Below, one piece after another: positions 24,698 to 32,185 of a stretch of 64,000 nucleotides of DNA (its first letter is position 1; each line of letters opens with the position of its first letter). The stretch is from Nesterenkonia massiliensis. Lineage in GTDB: Bacteria; Actinomycetota; Actinomycetes; Actinomycetales; Micrococcaceae. The translations under genes and the position numbers were made by a program. The notes below the pieces were generated by a model, which was not told where the DNA came from, ran no database searches, and saw nothing but the letters and a program-made list of their open reading frames with translations. The stretch lies in assembly GCF_000455245.1 (NCBI RefSeq), contig NZ_HG005166.1, positions 52,636 to 116,635 on the forward strand. Reading direction: 5' to 3'.

Positions 24698-25507
24698 ATG
24701 GCTCTGACAACGCGACAGCGGAGACGGCTCAGCCTGGGTGTCCAGGCGGCCGTCTTCGTGCTTGCCCTGGTGCTGCTCTGGTTCATGGTGGACTGGACGG
24801 CGATCCAGCGCAGCTTCTTCAACTTCGAGAACATCGGCCCGATGTTCCCCGGCATCATCACCGTGGGGCTGTGGAACACCGTGCAGTACACCGCGGTGGG
24901 ATTCATCTTCGGTCTTCTGGGTGGCACGGTCCTGGCGCTGATGCGCCTGGCCAGCTTCCCGATCTACCGTTGGATCGCTACCGCTTATGTGGAGTTCTTC
25001 CGCGGCATCCCGGCGATCCTGGTGTTCATCGCACTGGGGTTCGGCGCCTCACTGGCCTTTGGGTGGAACCTCTCCACACTCCAGATTGCAGGCACTGCAC
25101 TGGCGATCGTCTCCAGCGCCTACATCGCGGAGACCCTGCGAGCCGGGCTGCAGGCGGTGCCCAAGGGGCAGGTGGAGGCCGCCCGGGCCCTGGGCATGCC
25201 GGCTTGGCGGGCGATGGTCAGCATTCAGATCCCGCAGGCTTTCCGCATTGTGATGCCGCCGTTGACCAACGAGGCGATCCTGCTGACCAAGGACTCCTCG
25301 CTAATCTTTGTAGTGGGCATGGCCGGATCCGCCGCTGAGCTGACCAAGATGGGCCGGGACGGCATCAACATGTATCAGGCAGGCCTGACACCGCTGGTGG
25401 TGGCAGGCGTGTGCTACCTGCTCATCACGGTGCCGCTGTCGCTGCTGGCCCGCCGGCTGGAAGACCGCAGCTCCAGCCGAGTGAGCAGGAAGAAGGCCAA
25501 AGCATGA
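24698..25507 (+). CDS. Amino acid ABC transporter permease (HisM/GlnP family)
   Basis: Protein of 269 residues. One N-terminal helix ([19 protein letters not shown]) is followed by a periplasmic stretch and the conserved BPD_transp_1 core with about five helices. The EAA loop reads [29 protein letters not shown], the contact to the ATPase. The motif [16 protein letters not shown] is typical of polar amino acid permeases. A single permease gene suggests a homodimer. Starts 5 bp after the binding-protein stop and overlaps the ATPase start by ATGA. Confidence 0.9.
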   Translation: MALTTRQRRRLSLGVQAAVFVLALVLLWFMVDWTAIQRSFFNFENIGPMFPGIITVGLWNTVQYTAVGFIFGLLGGTVLALMRLASFPIYRWIATAYVEFFRGIPAILVFIALGFGASLAFGWNLSTLQIAGTALAIVSSAYIAETLRAGLQAVPKGQVEAARALGMPAWRAMVSIQIPQAFRIVMPPLTNEAILLTKDSSLIFVVGMAGSAAELTKMGRDGINMYQAGLTPLVVAGVCYLLITVPLSLLARRLEDRSSSRVSRKKAKA

Positions 25508-26289
25508 CCCAGAACACCCCCAACTCAGCGGTAGAAACTGCGGCGGCCGCCGCAGTGAGCATCACAGACCTGCATAAGTCCTACGGGGAGAATGAGGTGC
25601 TCAAAGGTATCAGCATCGACATCGCCCCCGGTGAGGTGGTGTGCCTGATCGGTGCCTCAGGCTCCGGTAAATCCACACTGCTGCGCTGCGTGAACCGCCT
25701 GGAGGACCCGAATGCGGGAACCATCACGGTGGGCGACTACGAAGCCACGGACCCGGATGTGAACCTGGATGCGATGCGCCGAGAAATCGGCATGGTCTTC
25801 CAGCAGTTCAATCTCTTCCCGCACCTGTCGGTGCTGGAGAACTGCACCATCACCCCGCGTCGGGTGCTGAAGCAGTCCCAGGCTGATGCTGAGGCCGAGG
25901 CGCTCAAGCAGCTGGACAAGGTGGGTCTGAAGCATCTGGCCGACCGGCGTCCCGAGCAGCTCTCCGGAGGCCAGCAGCAGCGTGTGGCCATCGCGCGTGC
26001 GCTGACCATGAAGCCGAAACTCATGCTCTTCGATGAGCCCACCTCGGCGCTGGATCCTGAGACCGTCGGTGATGTGCTGGCCATTATGCGCCAGCTCGCC
26101 CAGGCCGGCATGACGATGCTGGTGGTCACCCATGAGATGGGCTTCGCCCGGGAAGTCGCAGACCGCGTGGTCTTCATGGACCAGGGCGTCGTCGTCGAAG
26201 AAGGTCCCGCTGCTGAAGTAATCGGCAACCCCAGTCAGCCGCGAACCCAGGACTTCCTGCGCCGCGTGCTGAACCCGCTCTCTGACTAG
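25504..26289 (+). CDS. Amino acid ABC transporter ATP-binding protein
   Basis: Protein of 261 residues of the GlnQ/HisP type. Walker [10 protein letters not shown] (about 54-62), Q-loop [19 protein letters not shown], signature [15 protein letters not shown], Walker [15 protein letters not shown] and the switch histidine in [15 protein letters not shown]. An Ala-rich N-terminal stretch ([11 protein letters not shown]) precedes the domain. It energises uptake by the preceding permease. The ATG overlaps the permease stop (ATGA), so the three genes form one operon. A strong hairpin lies downstream, between this gene and convergent metI. Confidence 0.93.
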   Translation: MTQNTPNSAVETAAAAAVSITDLHKSYGENEVLKGISIDIAPGEVVCLIGASGSGKSTLLRCVNRLEDPNAGTITVGDYEATDPDVNLDAMRREIGMVFQQFNLFPHLSVLENCTITPRRVLKQSQADAEAEALKQLDKVGLKHLADRRPEQLSGGQQQRVAIARALTMKPKLMLFDEPTSALDPETVGDVLAIMRQLAQAGMTMLVVTHEMGFAREVADRVVFMDQGVVVEEGPAAEVIGNPSQPRTQDFLRRVLNPLSD

Positions 26290-26353
26290 CTAGCTTCTGA
26301 TTCCGGCGAAGAGCTTCGCAAGTCACAAGTCGTTTCTTTCACGGAAACGCCAA

Positions 26354-26389
26354 GGGGCCCCGGCAGCTGCACCTAGCTGCCGGGGCCCC
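26354..26389. terminator. Hairpin between convergent ABC operons
   Basis: GGGGCCCCGGCAGCT (26354-26368) and AGCTGCCGGGGCCCC (26375-26389) form a perfect 15-bp stem. A second stem (TGCCCTCC/GGAGGGCA, about 26397-26432) follows. Neither has a T-tract. Confidence 0.6.
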
Positions 26390-26443
26390 ACCCATCTGCC
26401 CTCCGGAGATGCCCAGTCGTCTGGAGGGCAGGCTTATGTGCGC

Positions 26444-27121
26444 CTAGCGGCGCATGACTTTGCGGGCTGCGCGGTTGCCCACAAGCTGCAGTCCCTGGAC
26501 CATCACAACGATGACGATCACCGCCAACCAGGTGACCTCCGGACGGAATCGCTGGTAGCCCTCCACAATGGCGAAGTTTCCAAGACCGCCGCCGCCAATG
26601 ACACCGGCCAGAGCTGACATATCGATCAGAGCGATGATCACGAACGTGTAGCCCAGAACCAGCGGCCCGAGTCCTTCAGGCAGGATCACGGTAAAGATGA
26701 TGCGCGTGCGGGAGGCCCCCATGGCGCGTGCGGCCTCGATAACGCCCGGGTCGATGGACACGAGGTTCTGTTCCACCACACGGGCGATGGCGAATGTCGA
26801 GGCCCACACCATGACATGGATGACCGCAGTATTGCCGATTCCGGTGCCCACCACCTGCAGGGTGAGCGGTTGAATGGCTGCGAGCAGAATGATGAAGGGA
26901 ATGGGCCGGATGGTGTTCACCACGAAGTTCACCGTGGCGAATACCGGCTTATTCGCCAGGATATTGCCCTCACGGGTGGTGTAGAGCAGCAGGCCAAGCG
27001 CCAGCCCGATGCCCCCGCTGATAGCAAAGGCCATGACCACCATGTAGATGGTCTCTTGGGTGGCTTCCCACAGTTCTGGCAGGTAATACGACCAGTCAAG
27101 ATTCTGGAAACGCTCGATCAC
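26444..27121 (-). CDS. metI: Methionine ABC transporter permease
   Basis: Protein of 225 residues with five transmembrane helices. The BPD_transp_1 core includes the EAA loop EAARAMGASRTRIIFTVILPEGLGPLVLG and the MetI-specific segments NTIRPIPFIILLAAIQPLT and MSALAGVIGGGGLGNFAIVEGYQRF. It forms the membrane channel of MetNIQ, importing D/L-methionine. GTG start at 27121 overlaps the metN stop (GTGA), so it is translationally coupled. Third gene of the metQ-metN-metI unit. Confidence 0.94.
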   Translation of the reverse strand: MIERFQNLDWSYYLPELWEATQETIYMVVMAFAISGGIGLALGLLLYTTREGNILANKPVFATVNFVVNTIRPIPFIILLAAIQPLTLQVVGTGIGNTAVIHVMVWASTFAIARVVEQNLVSIDPGVIEAARAMGASRTRIIFTVILPEGLGPLVLGYTFVIIALIDMSALAGVIGGGGLGNFAIVEGYQRFRPEVTWLAVIVIVVMVQGLQLVGNRAARKVMRR

Positions 27122-28215
27122 CGTGCTGCCTCCTCTCCGGTCGCGCCAGTGCTGATCTCCTGGACATCACCAGCGCTGCGAAGTTCGGCAAGGAAACCGG
27201 CGACGGCGGCGTCGTCGCCTTCAACAGAGATGGTCAGCAGACCGAAGGCAGCGTTCTTCGTGGTGTTCATGCCGCCGTGCACGATCTCAAAGCTGACACC
27301 TAATGCTGCCGCACGGCCCAGAACTGCTCCCACTGCGGCAGAATTGCGCAGCGAGACGGTGATGAGCCTTCCGGAAGTGCTCTTGCGGATGCGGGCCAGG
27401 TCGGCGTCGGTGGGCCTGTCCTTCAGGGCCGAACCGACAAAGCTGGCTTCTGCGCCGCTGCGCGGGTTGGAGAACACATCGTAAACAGGGCCCTCTTCCA
27501 CGATCCGGCCCTTGTCCATGACCGCCACACGGTCAGCGATGGCTCGGATGACCTCCATCTCATGGGTGATGGCCACGATAGTGATCCCGAGTTCCTCGTT
27601 GGCCCGGCGCAGCAGCCGCAGTACCTCCTCGGTGGTGGAGGGGTCCAAGGCCGAGGTGGACTCATCAGCCAGCAGGATGTCTGGCTTAGCAGCCAGCGCG
27701 CGGGCGATTCCCACCCGCTGTTTCTGTCCGCCCGAGAGCTGCTCAGGGTAGGCCTTGGCTTTATCCGCCAGGCCTACGAACTCCAGCAGCTCTGCAACGC
27801 GGGCCTCGCGTTCGTCTTTCTTCCAACCGGCGACCTTCAGCGGATAGGCCACATTGCCGGCCACGGTGCGGGAGGTGAACAGGTTGAACTGCTGGAAGAC
27901 CATGCCGATGCGCGAGCGTACGTGCCGCAGCTTGGACTCCGGCATGCCGGAGATCTGCTGACCCAGCACGGTGATGGTCCCGGAGGTGGGTTTCTCCAAA
28001 CCATTGACGAGCCGGATCAGAGTGGACTTGCCCGCTCCTGAGAAGCCGATGACGCCATAGACCTCCCCGCGGTTCACGGTGAAGGAGACGTCGTCGACGG
28101 CGGTGACTGAAGATGACTTGCCGGTGGTGAAGGTCCTCGTCACATTGCTGAAACGGATCAGCGGACCTCCACCAGCAGCGAGCGCAGCGGTGCTTTCTGT
28201 GCTCGGAGTGCTCAC
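27118..28215 (-). CDS. metN: Methionine ABC transporter ATP-binding protein
   Basis: Protein of 365 residues. ATPase domain: Walker A GFSGAGKST (about 56-64), Q-loop [18 protein letters not shown], signature LSGGQKQRVGIARAL, Walker B ILLADESTSALDPS and switch THEMEV. Residues about 275-355 form the NIL domain (LITVSLRNSAAVGAVLGRAAALGVSFEIVHGG; FGLLTISVEGDDAAVAGFLAELRSAG), which in MetN binds methionine and inhibits transport when the cell is replete. GTG start at 28215, 45 bp after metQ. The Shine-Dalgarno is weak. Confidence 0.95.
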   Translation of the reverse strand: MSTPSTESTAALAAGGGPLIRFSNVTRTFTTGKSSSVTAVDDVSFTVNRGEVYGVIGFSGAGKSTLIRLVNGLEKPTSGTITVLGQQISGMPESKLRHVRSRIGMVFQQFNLFTSRTVAGNVAYPLKVAGWKKDEREARVAELLEFVGLADKAKAYPEQLSGGQKQRVGIARALAAKPDILLADESTSALDPSTTEEVLRLLRRANEELGITIVAITHEMEVIRAIADRVAVMDKGRIVEEGPVYDVFSNPRSGAEASFVGSALKDRPTDADLARIRKSTSGRLITVSLRNSAAVGAVLGRAAALGVSFEIVHGGMNTTKNAAFGLLTISVEGDDAAVAGFLAELRSAGDVQEISTGATGEEAAR

Positions 28216-28260
28216 AAATACTGGGCTTTCTGTGGTGGGGGATGGTGCAGGCTTAAGTGA

Positions 28261-29154
28261 TTACTCGGCCTGACGCAGGGCTTCCTGGTAATCGGCCAGG
28301 GCCTCCTGCAGTTCCTCCGCGGTCACATCGCTGGCGGGAACCGAGGTGCCTGCAGAGCGCTCCTCAATGATGTCCAGCACCCGCTGGTCGTGATAGAGCG
28401 CAGCGATCTCGCGCAGAGCCTCATTGTCTACATCGGCTTCGCGGGCAACGAAGGCGTTGACGTAGGGGAAGGCGCTCGGGTCGTTCGGATCGTCGGCGAA
28501 GAGGCCATCCTCCTTCGGATCAAGATCTGCGTCCTGGGCGAAGTTGTTGTTGATCACAGCGCCTTGTACTGACTGCAGCGCGTTGACGGTCTGGGCGGCG
28601 TCGAGGGCCTGGACGCTGACAGTCGACGCTGCTTCATCAATGTGGCGTGGCTCGGGCTGTGCAGTCTCCTCAGCCAGTTCAAGCAGTCCTGCCGCCACCA
28701 ACACGTTGATGGCGCGGCCCTGGTTCACCGGATCGTTGGGGATGGCTACGGTGTCGCCGTCCTGGAAATCGCTGACATCGGAGTACTCGTTGGAGTACAG
28801 GGTCAGCGGCACAATCTCGGTGGCGCCGATGGGCTGCAGGTTATCCCCGGAGCTGTTGTTGTGCTCAGCGAGGAAGGCGATGTGCTGGAACCAGTTGACA
28901 TCGATGTCGCCGTTGGACAGAGCGGGATTCGGCTGGTTGTAGTCGGTGAAGTTGACCAGCTCGATCTCGTAGCCCAACTCCTCCTCAGCAATCTCCTCCA
29001 GCTGCCGGTGGCCTTCGTGCAGGTTGGCCACACCAATCCGGAAAGAGGTCTGATCCTCCGGAATGGCTTCAGCGTCTCCGTTGCCGCCGCAGGCGGTCAG
29101 GCCGAGCAGGGCGGTGGCGGCCAGGGCCGCGGTCAGGCGCTTTGGTGCAAACAT
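28261..29154 (-). CDS. metQ: Methionine-binding lipoprotein
   Basis: Protein of 297 residues of the NlpA/MetQ family. A lipoprotein signal peptide ends in LTAC (Cys22), then an acidic linker. Family motifs: FRIGVANLHEGHRQLEEIAEEELGYEIELVNFTDYNQPNPALSNGDIDVNWFQHIAFL, IPNDPVNQGRAINVLVAAGLL and FPYVNAFVAREADVDN. It captures methionine for MetNI. TGAGGAGA precedes the ATG. The gene has a 350-nt leader with a SAM-riboswitch-like fold. Gene order metQ-metN-metI has metQ first, the reverse of E. coli. Confidence 0.94.
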   Translation of the reverse strand: MFAPKRLTAALAATALLGLTACGGNGDAEAIPEDQTSFRIGVANLHEGHRQLEEIAEEELGYEIELVNFTDYNQPNPALSNGDIDVNWFQHIAFLAEHNNSSGDNLQPIGATEIVPLTLYSNEYSDVSDFQDGDTVAIPNDPVNQGRAINVLVAAGLLELAEETAQPEPRHIDEAASTVSVQALDAAQTVNALQSVQGAVINNNFAQDADLDPKEDGLFADDPNDPSAFPYVNAFVAREADVDNEALREIAALYHDQRVLDIIEERSAGTSVPASDVTAEELQEALADYQEALRQAE

Positions 29155-29423
29155 GGGTGTCTCCTCAATGATTTCTGCGGGGATAGGTGTGCCGCAGTGG
29201 ACTGTAGGTGAGATGAGAATGACGACGACGGGCCCGCGTCACAGGCAACGGCGTGCCCGATTGTGGGCACAACGCTTCAGGCCCTGTTGGGGGCCAGCCG
29301 ATGGAGGGTGGCGCTGATTAGCGCACGGACATTCGACACATCTTTTGAGAGTGTCCCTTCTTGAGTCTGCTCTTGCCCGTTCCGGGCATGGTGACGGTTG
29401 GTGAAGCCGTCTGAAACGGGCCG
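29155..29423 (-). other. Rest of the long metQ 5' leader
   Basis: 269 nt without a gene, between the riboswitch-like fold and the metQ start. It holds a possible anti-P1 stem (GAAG...CCGT/ACGG...CTTC, 29428-29404) and hairpins TGCCC/GGGCA, GCGCT/AGCGC, GGCCC/GGGCC and GTGCCC/GGGCAC. No clear rho-independent terminator is seen, so the expression platform is not obvious. Confidence 0.45.
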
Positions 29424-29505
29424 CTTCTTAATCCGGTGCCACCCAGGAACATGGGGTTGGCGAGCGGCCCGATTCCGGATCGTGAGGGCCGCCTCTCGCG
29501 AAGCA
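29424..29505 (-). promoter_or_regulatory. SAM-I/SAM-IV-like riboswitch variant in the metQ leader (candidate)
   Basis: The minus strand has the complete SAM-I/IV topology. P1: GCTTC (29505-29501) with GAAGC (29428-29424). P2: GCGGCCC (29493-29487) with GGGCCGC (29471-29465). P2-loop ATCCGG (29481-29476) with downstream CCGGAT (29437-29432), a perfect 6-bp pseudoknot. P3: AACCC with GGGTG (29445-29441). The joints GCGAGAG, CGCCAACCC and TAAGAAGC sit where the family has CGAGAG, GGCAACC and the 3' P1 strand. The core differs from consensus (GCCAACC for GCAACC, GGTGGCA for GGTGCTA). TACAGT at 29520-29515 is a plausible -10 element. P1's 3' strand can also pair with GCTTC about 17 nt later, a possible anti-P1 stem. 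Methionine-transport context supports SAM sensing (inference). Confidence 0.6.
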
Positions 29506-29625
29506 CTCCCCATACTGTAGCGGTTCCGCGGAGCAAAAGCAGATGTCAGGTGTCACAAAGTGTCACAGTATGTTCAAAATAGGTAGTGATACTTCCGCAG
29601 GCCTTCCCGTGCTGACCGCTGCGCT

Positions 29626-29697
29626 CGTTTTACCATCCGGTTTTCGCAATGCCTGCCCGTATCCGGGATGGTAAAGCGAAAAGCGGATGGTAAAGCG
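29626..29697. repeat. Dispersed hairpin repeat, copy A
   Basis: 72 bp in the gap before murB. Outer arms of 22 nt (29626-29647 and 29676-29697) pair at 20 positions, with one G-T and one mismatch. The centre holds a further GGATGGTAAAGCG unit and CCCGTATCCG. A second element of nearly the same size and core words (GTTTTACCATCC, GTATCCG, GATGGTAA, GCGAAAA, CGGATGGTAAA) lies at 55864-55936. REP-like; not part of a gene. Confidence 0.75.
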
Positions 29698-29726
29698 CGG
29701 AAGACAAGGCCCCAACCGCGCCCCGG

Positions 29727-29732
29727 TAGGCT
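29727..29732 (+). promoter_or_regulatory. -10 element of leaderless murB
   Basis: TAGGCT ends 6 bp before the GTG start at 29739, the usual spacing for leaderless transcripts. No Shine-Dalgarno is present. Confidence 0.5.
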
Positions 29733-29738
29733 AAGCGG

Positions 29739-30857
29739 GTGACTTCCTCCCGTACTTTCAGCGAGCACACCACCGCGCGCGTGGGCGGCCCCGCCGGGCA
29801 GTGGGTTGTGGGCGATTCCGAGGCGCAGATCCTCTCGGTGCTGCAGGATCATCCGCTCCCGGCTGACGCGGAGCGTGAAGCTGGCCGCGATTCGCTGCTG
29901 GTGCTCGGCGGCGGATCGAACCTACTGGTCTCTGATCAGGGGTTTGCCGGCACCGTGCTGCAAGTGGCGGTCACCGGAGTGACCGCCGAGCCAGTGGGGG
30001 AGGACGGCGTGCTGGTGACAGTAGCGGCGGGACACCCCTGGGACGACGTCGTGGCCTGGACGGTAGAGCGCGGATTAGTGGGATTAGAAGCACTCTCCGG
30101 TATCCCCGGTTCAACAGGCGCTACACCGGTGCAGAATGTGGGGGCTTACGGAGCTGAAGTATCACAAACATTGGTGGATATCCGCGCATGGGACCGGTCC
30201 AGCCGTGAGCTGGTCGTGCTGAACAACGAGCAGCTGGGCTTCGGCTACCGCGATTCGCTGCTCAAGCGCAGCACCATCGAAGGCTCCCCTCGTTATGTGG
30301 TGCTCTCGGTGCGCTTCCGGCTCACCCACGCTGTGGGCGAGCCCATGTCCTCACCGGTGCGCTACGGGGAACTGGCCCGCAGCCTCGGGCTGACCGCGGA
30401 GATGCCGGAGGATGAACGGCGAGCGCCTCTGGCCCAGGTCAGACAGACCGTGCTGGGACTGCGAGCGGGCAAAGGCATGGTGCTCGATCCTGAAGATCCA
30501 GATACCTGGTCCACCGGATCCTTCTTCACCAACCCGATTGTGGCGGCGTCGAAGGCTGCCTCACTTCCGGAGAGCGCACCGAGGTTCCCTGCAGGCGTAG
30601 ACCACGACGGCACGCCCCTGGTGAAGCTCTCCGCTGCGTGGCTGATCGACCAGGCAGGCTGCGCCAAGGGGTTCGGGGCAGCGCTGACTGATGGCCGGGC
30701 CTCCTTGTCCACCAAGCACACCTTGGCGGTGACCAACCGCGGTGGGGCCTCCACCGAGGATCTGTTGACCGTTGCACGCGCGGCCCGCGACAAGGTGGAG
30801 GCGGCTTTTGGCATTCGGCTGCATCCGGAGCCGGTGCTGCTGGGCTGCAGTCTCTGA
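29739..30857 (+). CDS. murB: UDP-N-acetylenolpyruvoylglucosamine reductase
   Basis: Protein of 372 residues. MurB reduces the enolpyruvyl group with NADPH and FAD to give UDP-MurNAc in peptidoglycan synthesis. Motifs: HTTARVGGPA near the start, LVLGGGSNLLVSDQGFAGTVLQ (FAD binding), GLEALSGIPGSTGATPVQNVGAYGAEV, FGYRDSLLK and TGSFFTNPIV carrying the catalytic serine (type I/II S-F-F-x-N-P), and AWLIDQAGCAKG near the end. GTG start at 29739 is supported by an adjacent TAGGCT element and by the N-terminal motif. murB normally follows the hadAB pair in related actinobacteria. Confidence 0.95.
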   Translation: MTSSRTFSEHTTARVGGPAGQWVVGDSEAQILSVLQDHPLPADAEREAGRDSLLVLGGGSNLLVSDQGFAGTVLQVAVTGVTAEPVGEDGVLVTVAAGHPWDDVVAWTVERGLVGLEALSGIPGSTGATPVQNVGAYGAEVSQTLVDIRAWDRSSRELVVLNNEQLGFGYRDSLLKRSTIEGSPRYVVLSVRFRLTHAVGEPMSSPVRYGELARSLGLTAEMPEDERRAPLAQVRQTVLGLRAGKGMVLDPEDPDTWSTGSFFTNPIVAASKAASLPESAPRFPAGVDHDGTPLVKLSAAWLIDQAGCAKGFGAALTDGRASLSTKHTLAVTNRGGASTEDLLTVARAARDKVEAAFGIRLHPEPVLLGCSL

Positions 30858-30901
30858 CACGCTGCCGCGTAAGCTGCAGCACCAGCTGAGCCCTTGGCAA
30901 G

Positions 30902-31930
30902 ATGGAGGGCATGACTCTGCCTGATGTGACCCTGGGACGCGAGCCCTATGAACTGACGACGACGGCGCTGGGCTATGGCGCGATGTCATTGGCCGGCGCC
31001 TACGGTCCCATCAGCGATGAGGCTGCCCTCGCGCTGCTGCATGATGTCTACGACCGTGGGGTCATCTTCTTAGACACGGCCAATATTTACGGGCTCGGGG
31101 TCAGTGAAACGATCCTGGGCACGTTCCTGCGGGGTCGCCGGCACGAGTTCATGGTGGCGACCAAGGCCGGTATTGATCCCAGCGGGGAGGCCGGCAAGCG
31201 ACGGCAGAACGGCAAGCCGGAGCATCTGCGGGAGCAGATAGAGCTGAGCCTGCGGCGGTTGGGAACAGATTATGTAGACCTGTACTACCTGCACCGACCG
31301 GATCCGGAAGTCCCCATTGAGGAGTCAGTGGGCACTCTGGGCGAGTTGGTGGAGGCAGGGAAGGTGCGCAGCATCGGGCTCTCTGAGGTCACTGCAGAGG
31401 AGATCCGCCGAGCTCACCAGGTGCATCCGGTGACTGCGGTGCAGAGCGAATGGAGCGTCTTCGCCCGCGATGTGGAGCGATATGTGCTGCCCACGGTGGC
31501 TGAGCTGGGCATCGGATTCGTGGCGTTCTCGCCTGTGGGCCGGGGCATCCTGACAGATCATTTCGACGCCGCCGGGCTGGCTGAGAGTGACACCCGCCGG
31601 AAGTTCCCCTGGTTCAGTCCGGAAAACCTAACGCATAACGACGCCGTGGCCGCTCAGTTGCGGCAGGCTGCGGCCGGGCTCGGGATCCCCGCCGCGGGCT
31701 TGGCGCTTGCGTGGCTGTATAGGAAGGCTGCGCGCATCGGGGCGGATCTGGCGACCATTCCCGGGACCAGGTACACATCTCATATGGATGAACTGCTCCG
31801 CGGAGTGGACTTTGAACTCGACGCCGACGCCGAGGCTCAGCTGGACAGCCTGGCAGATCAGGTACACGGGGACCGCAGCTTTGACCCGATGTGGGTCAGC
31901 GGGGGACGTGAGGGCCTGCTCCCGCGTTAG
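30902..31930 (+). CDS. Aldo/keto reductase
   Basis: Protein of 342 residues with the NADPH-dependent aldo/keto reductase TIM barrel. Active-site residues can be placed: Asp in FLDTANIYG, Tyr in the same segment, Lys in VATKAGIDPSG and His in YVDLYYLHRPDPEVPIEE. Then GLSEVTAEEIRRA, VQSEWSVFARD and the cofactor loop IPGTRYTSHMDELL. The type resembles YakC/IolS-like family members that act on aldehydes or ketones; the substrate is unknown. Two starts are possible, ATG 30902 and ATG 30911; GGAGGG lies directly before the second. It ends before an AT-rich regulatory region and shares direction with murB. Confidence 0.88.
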   Translation: MEGMTLPDVTLGREPYELTTTALGYGAMSLAGAYGPISDEAALALLHDVYDRGVIFLDTANIYGLGVSETILGTFLRGRRHEFMVATKAGIDPSGEAGKRRQNGKPEHLREQIELSLRRLGTDYVDLYYLHRPDPEVPIEESVGTLGELVEAGKVRSIGLSEVTAEEIRRAHQVHPVTAVQSEWSVFARDVERYVLPTVAELGIGFVAFSPVGRGILTDHFDAAGLAESDTRRKFPWFSPENLTHNDAVAAQLRQAAAGLGIPAAGLALAWLYRKAARIGADLATIPGTRYTSHMDELLRGVDFELDADAEAQLDSLADQVHGDRSFDPMWVSGGREGLLPR

Positions 31931-32096
31931 TGCCGGCAGCACAGCCGGAGTGAACATTTTTTGAGGTAGTCGGCCACCCGGCAGGTTCGAGTGCGCGCAT
32001 TATGCGCCTAGCGGCCGAGTAAAGTCCAGGATTTAGCCCCGGTTAACCAACACCCATGTCACATGAAGAAAAAATCAGACATTTAACGTAGCTCGA

Positions 32097-32123
32097 TGTT
32101 CATGAACACTAAATATGTGTTCA
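32097..32123. promoter_or_regulatory. Overlapping inverted repeats, operator-like, before the monooxygenase-ABC operon
   Basis: TGTTCATGAACA (32097-32108) is a perfect palindrome. Its right half TGAACAC (32103-32109) also pairs with GTGTTCA (32117-32123) across TAAATAT. Three half sites thus lie in an unusually AT-rich stretch (about 32040-32130), 63 bp before the first gene. This is the layout of a repressor or activator operator; the protein is unknown. Confidence 0.6.
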
Positions 32124-32185
32124 GAATAGACCCCACGGGCCCCAAAAGGGATCCCTTCAGTATCCGTGAGGTTGAGGAGAGCTGC

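Noticed and set aside
29432-29460. T-box leader for metQ (string GGGTGGCACC)
   Set aside because: The words resemble a T-box core, but no specifier stem or AG-bulge was found and the ATG is almost 290 nt away. The pseudoknot and P1-P3 fit a SAM-type aptamer better.
23717-29739. Mobile element carrying the two ABC transporters
   Set aside because: No transposase, integrase or terminal repeats were found at either edge; only the interruption of hadAB-murB synteny is visible.
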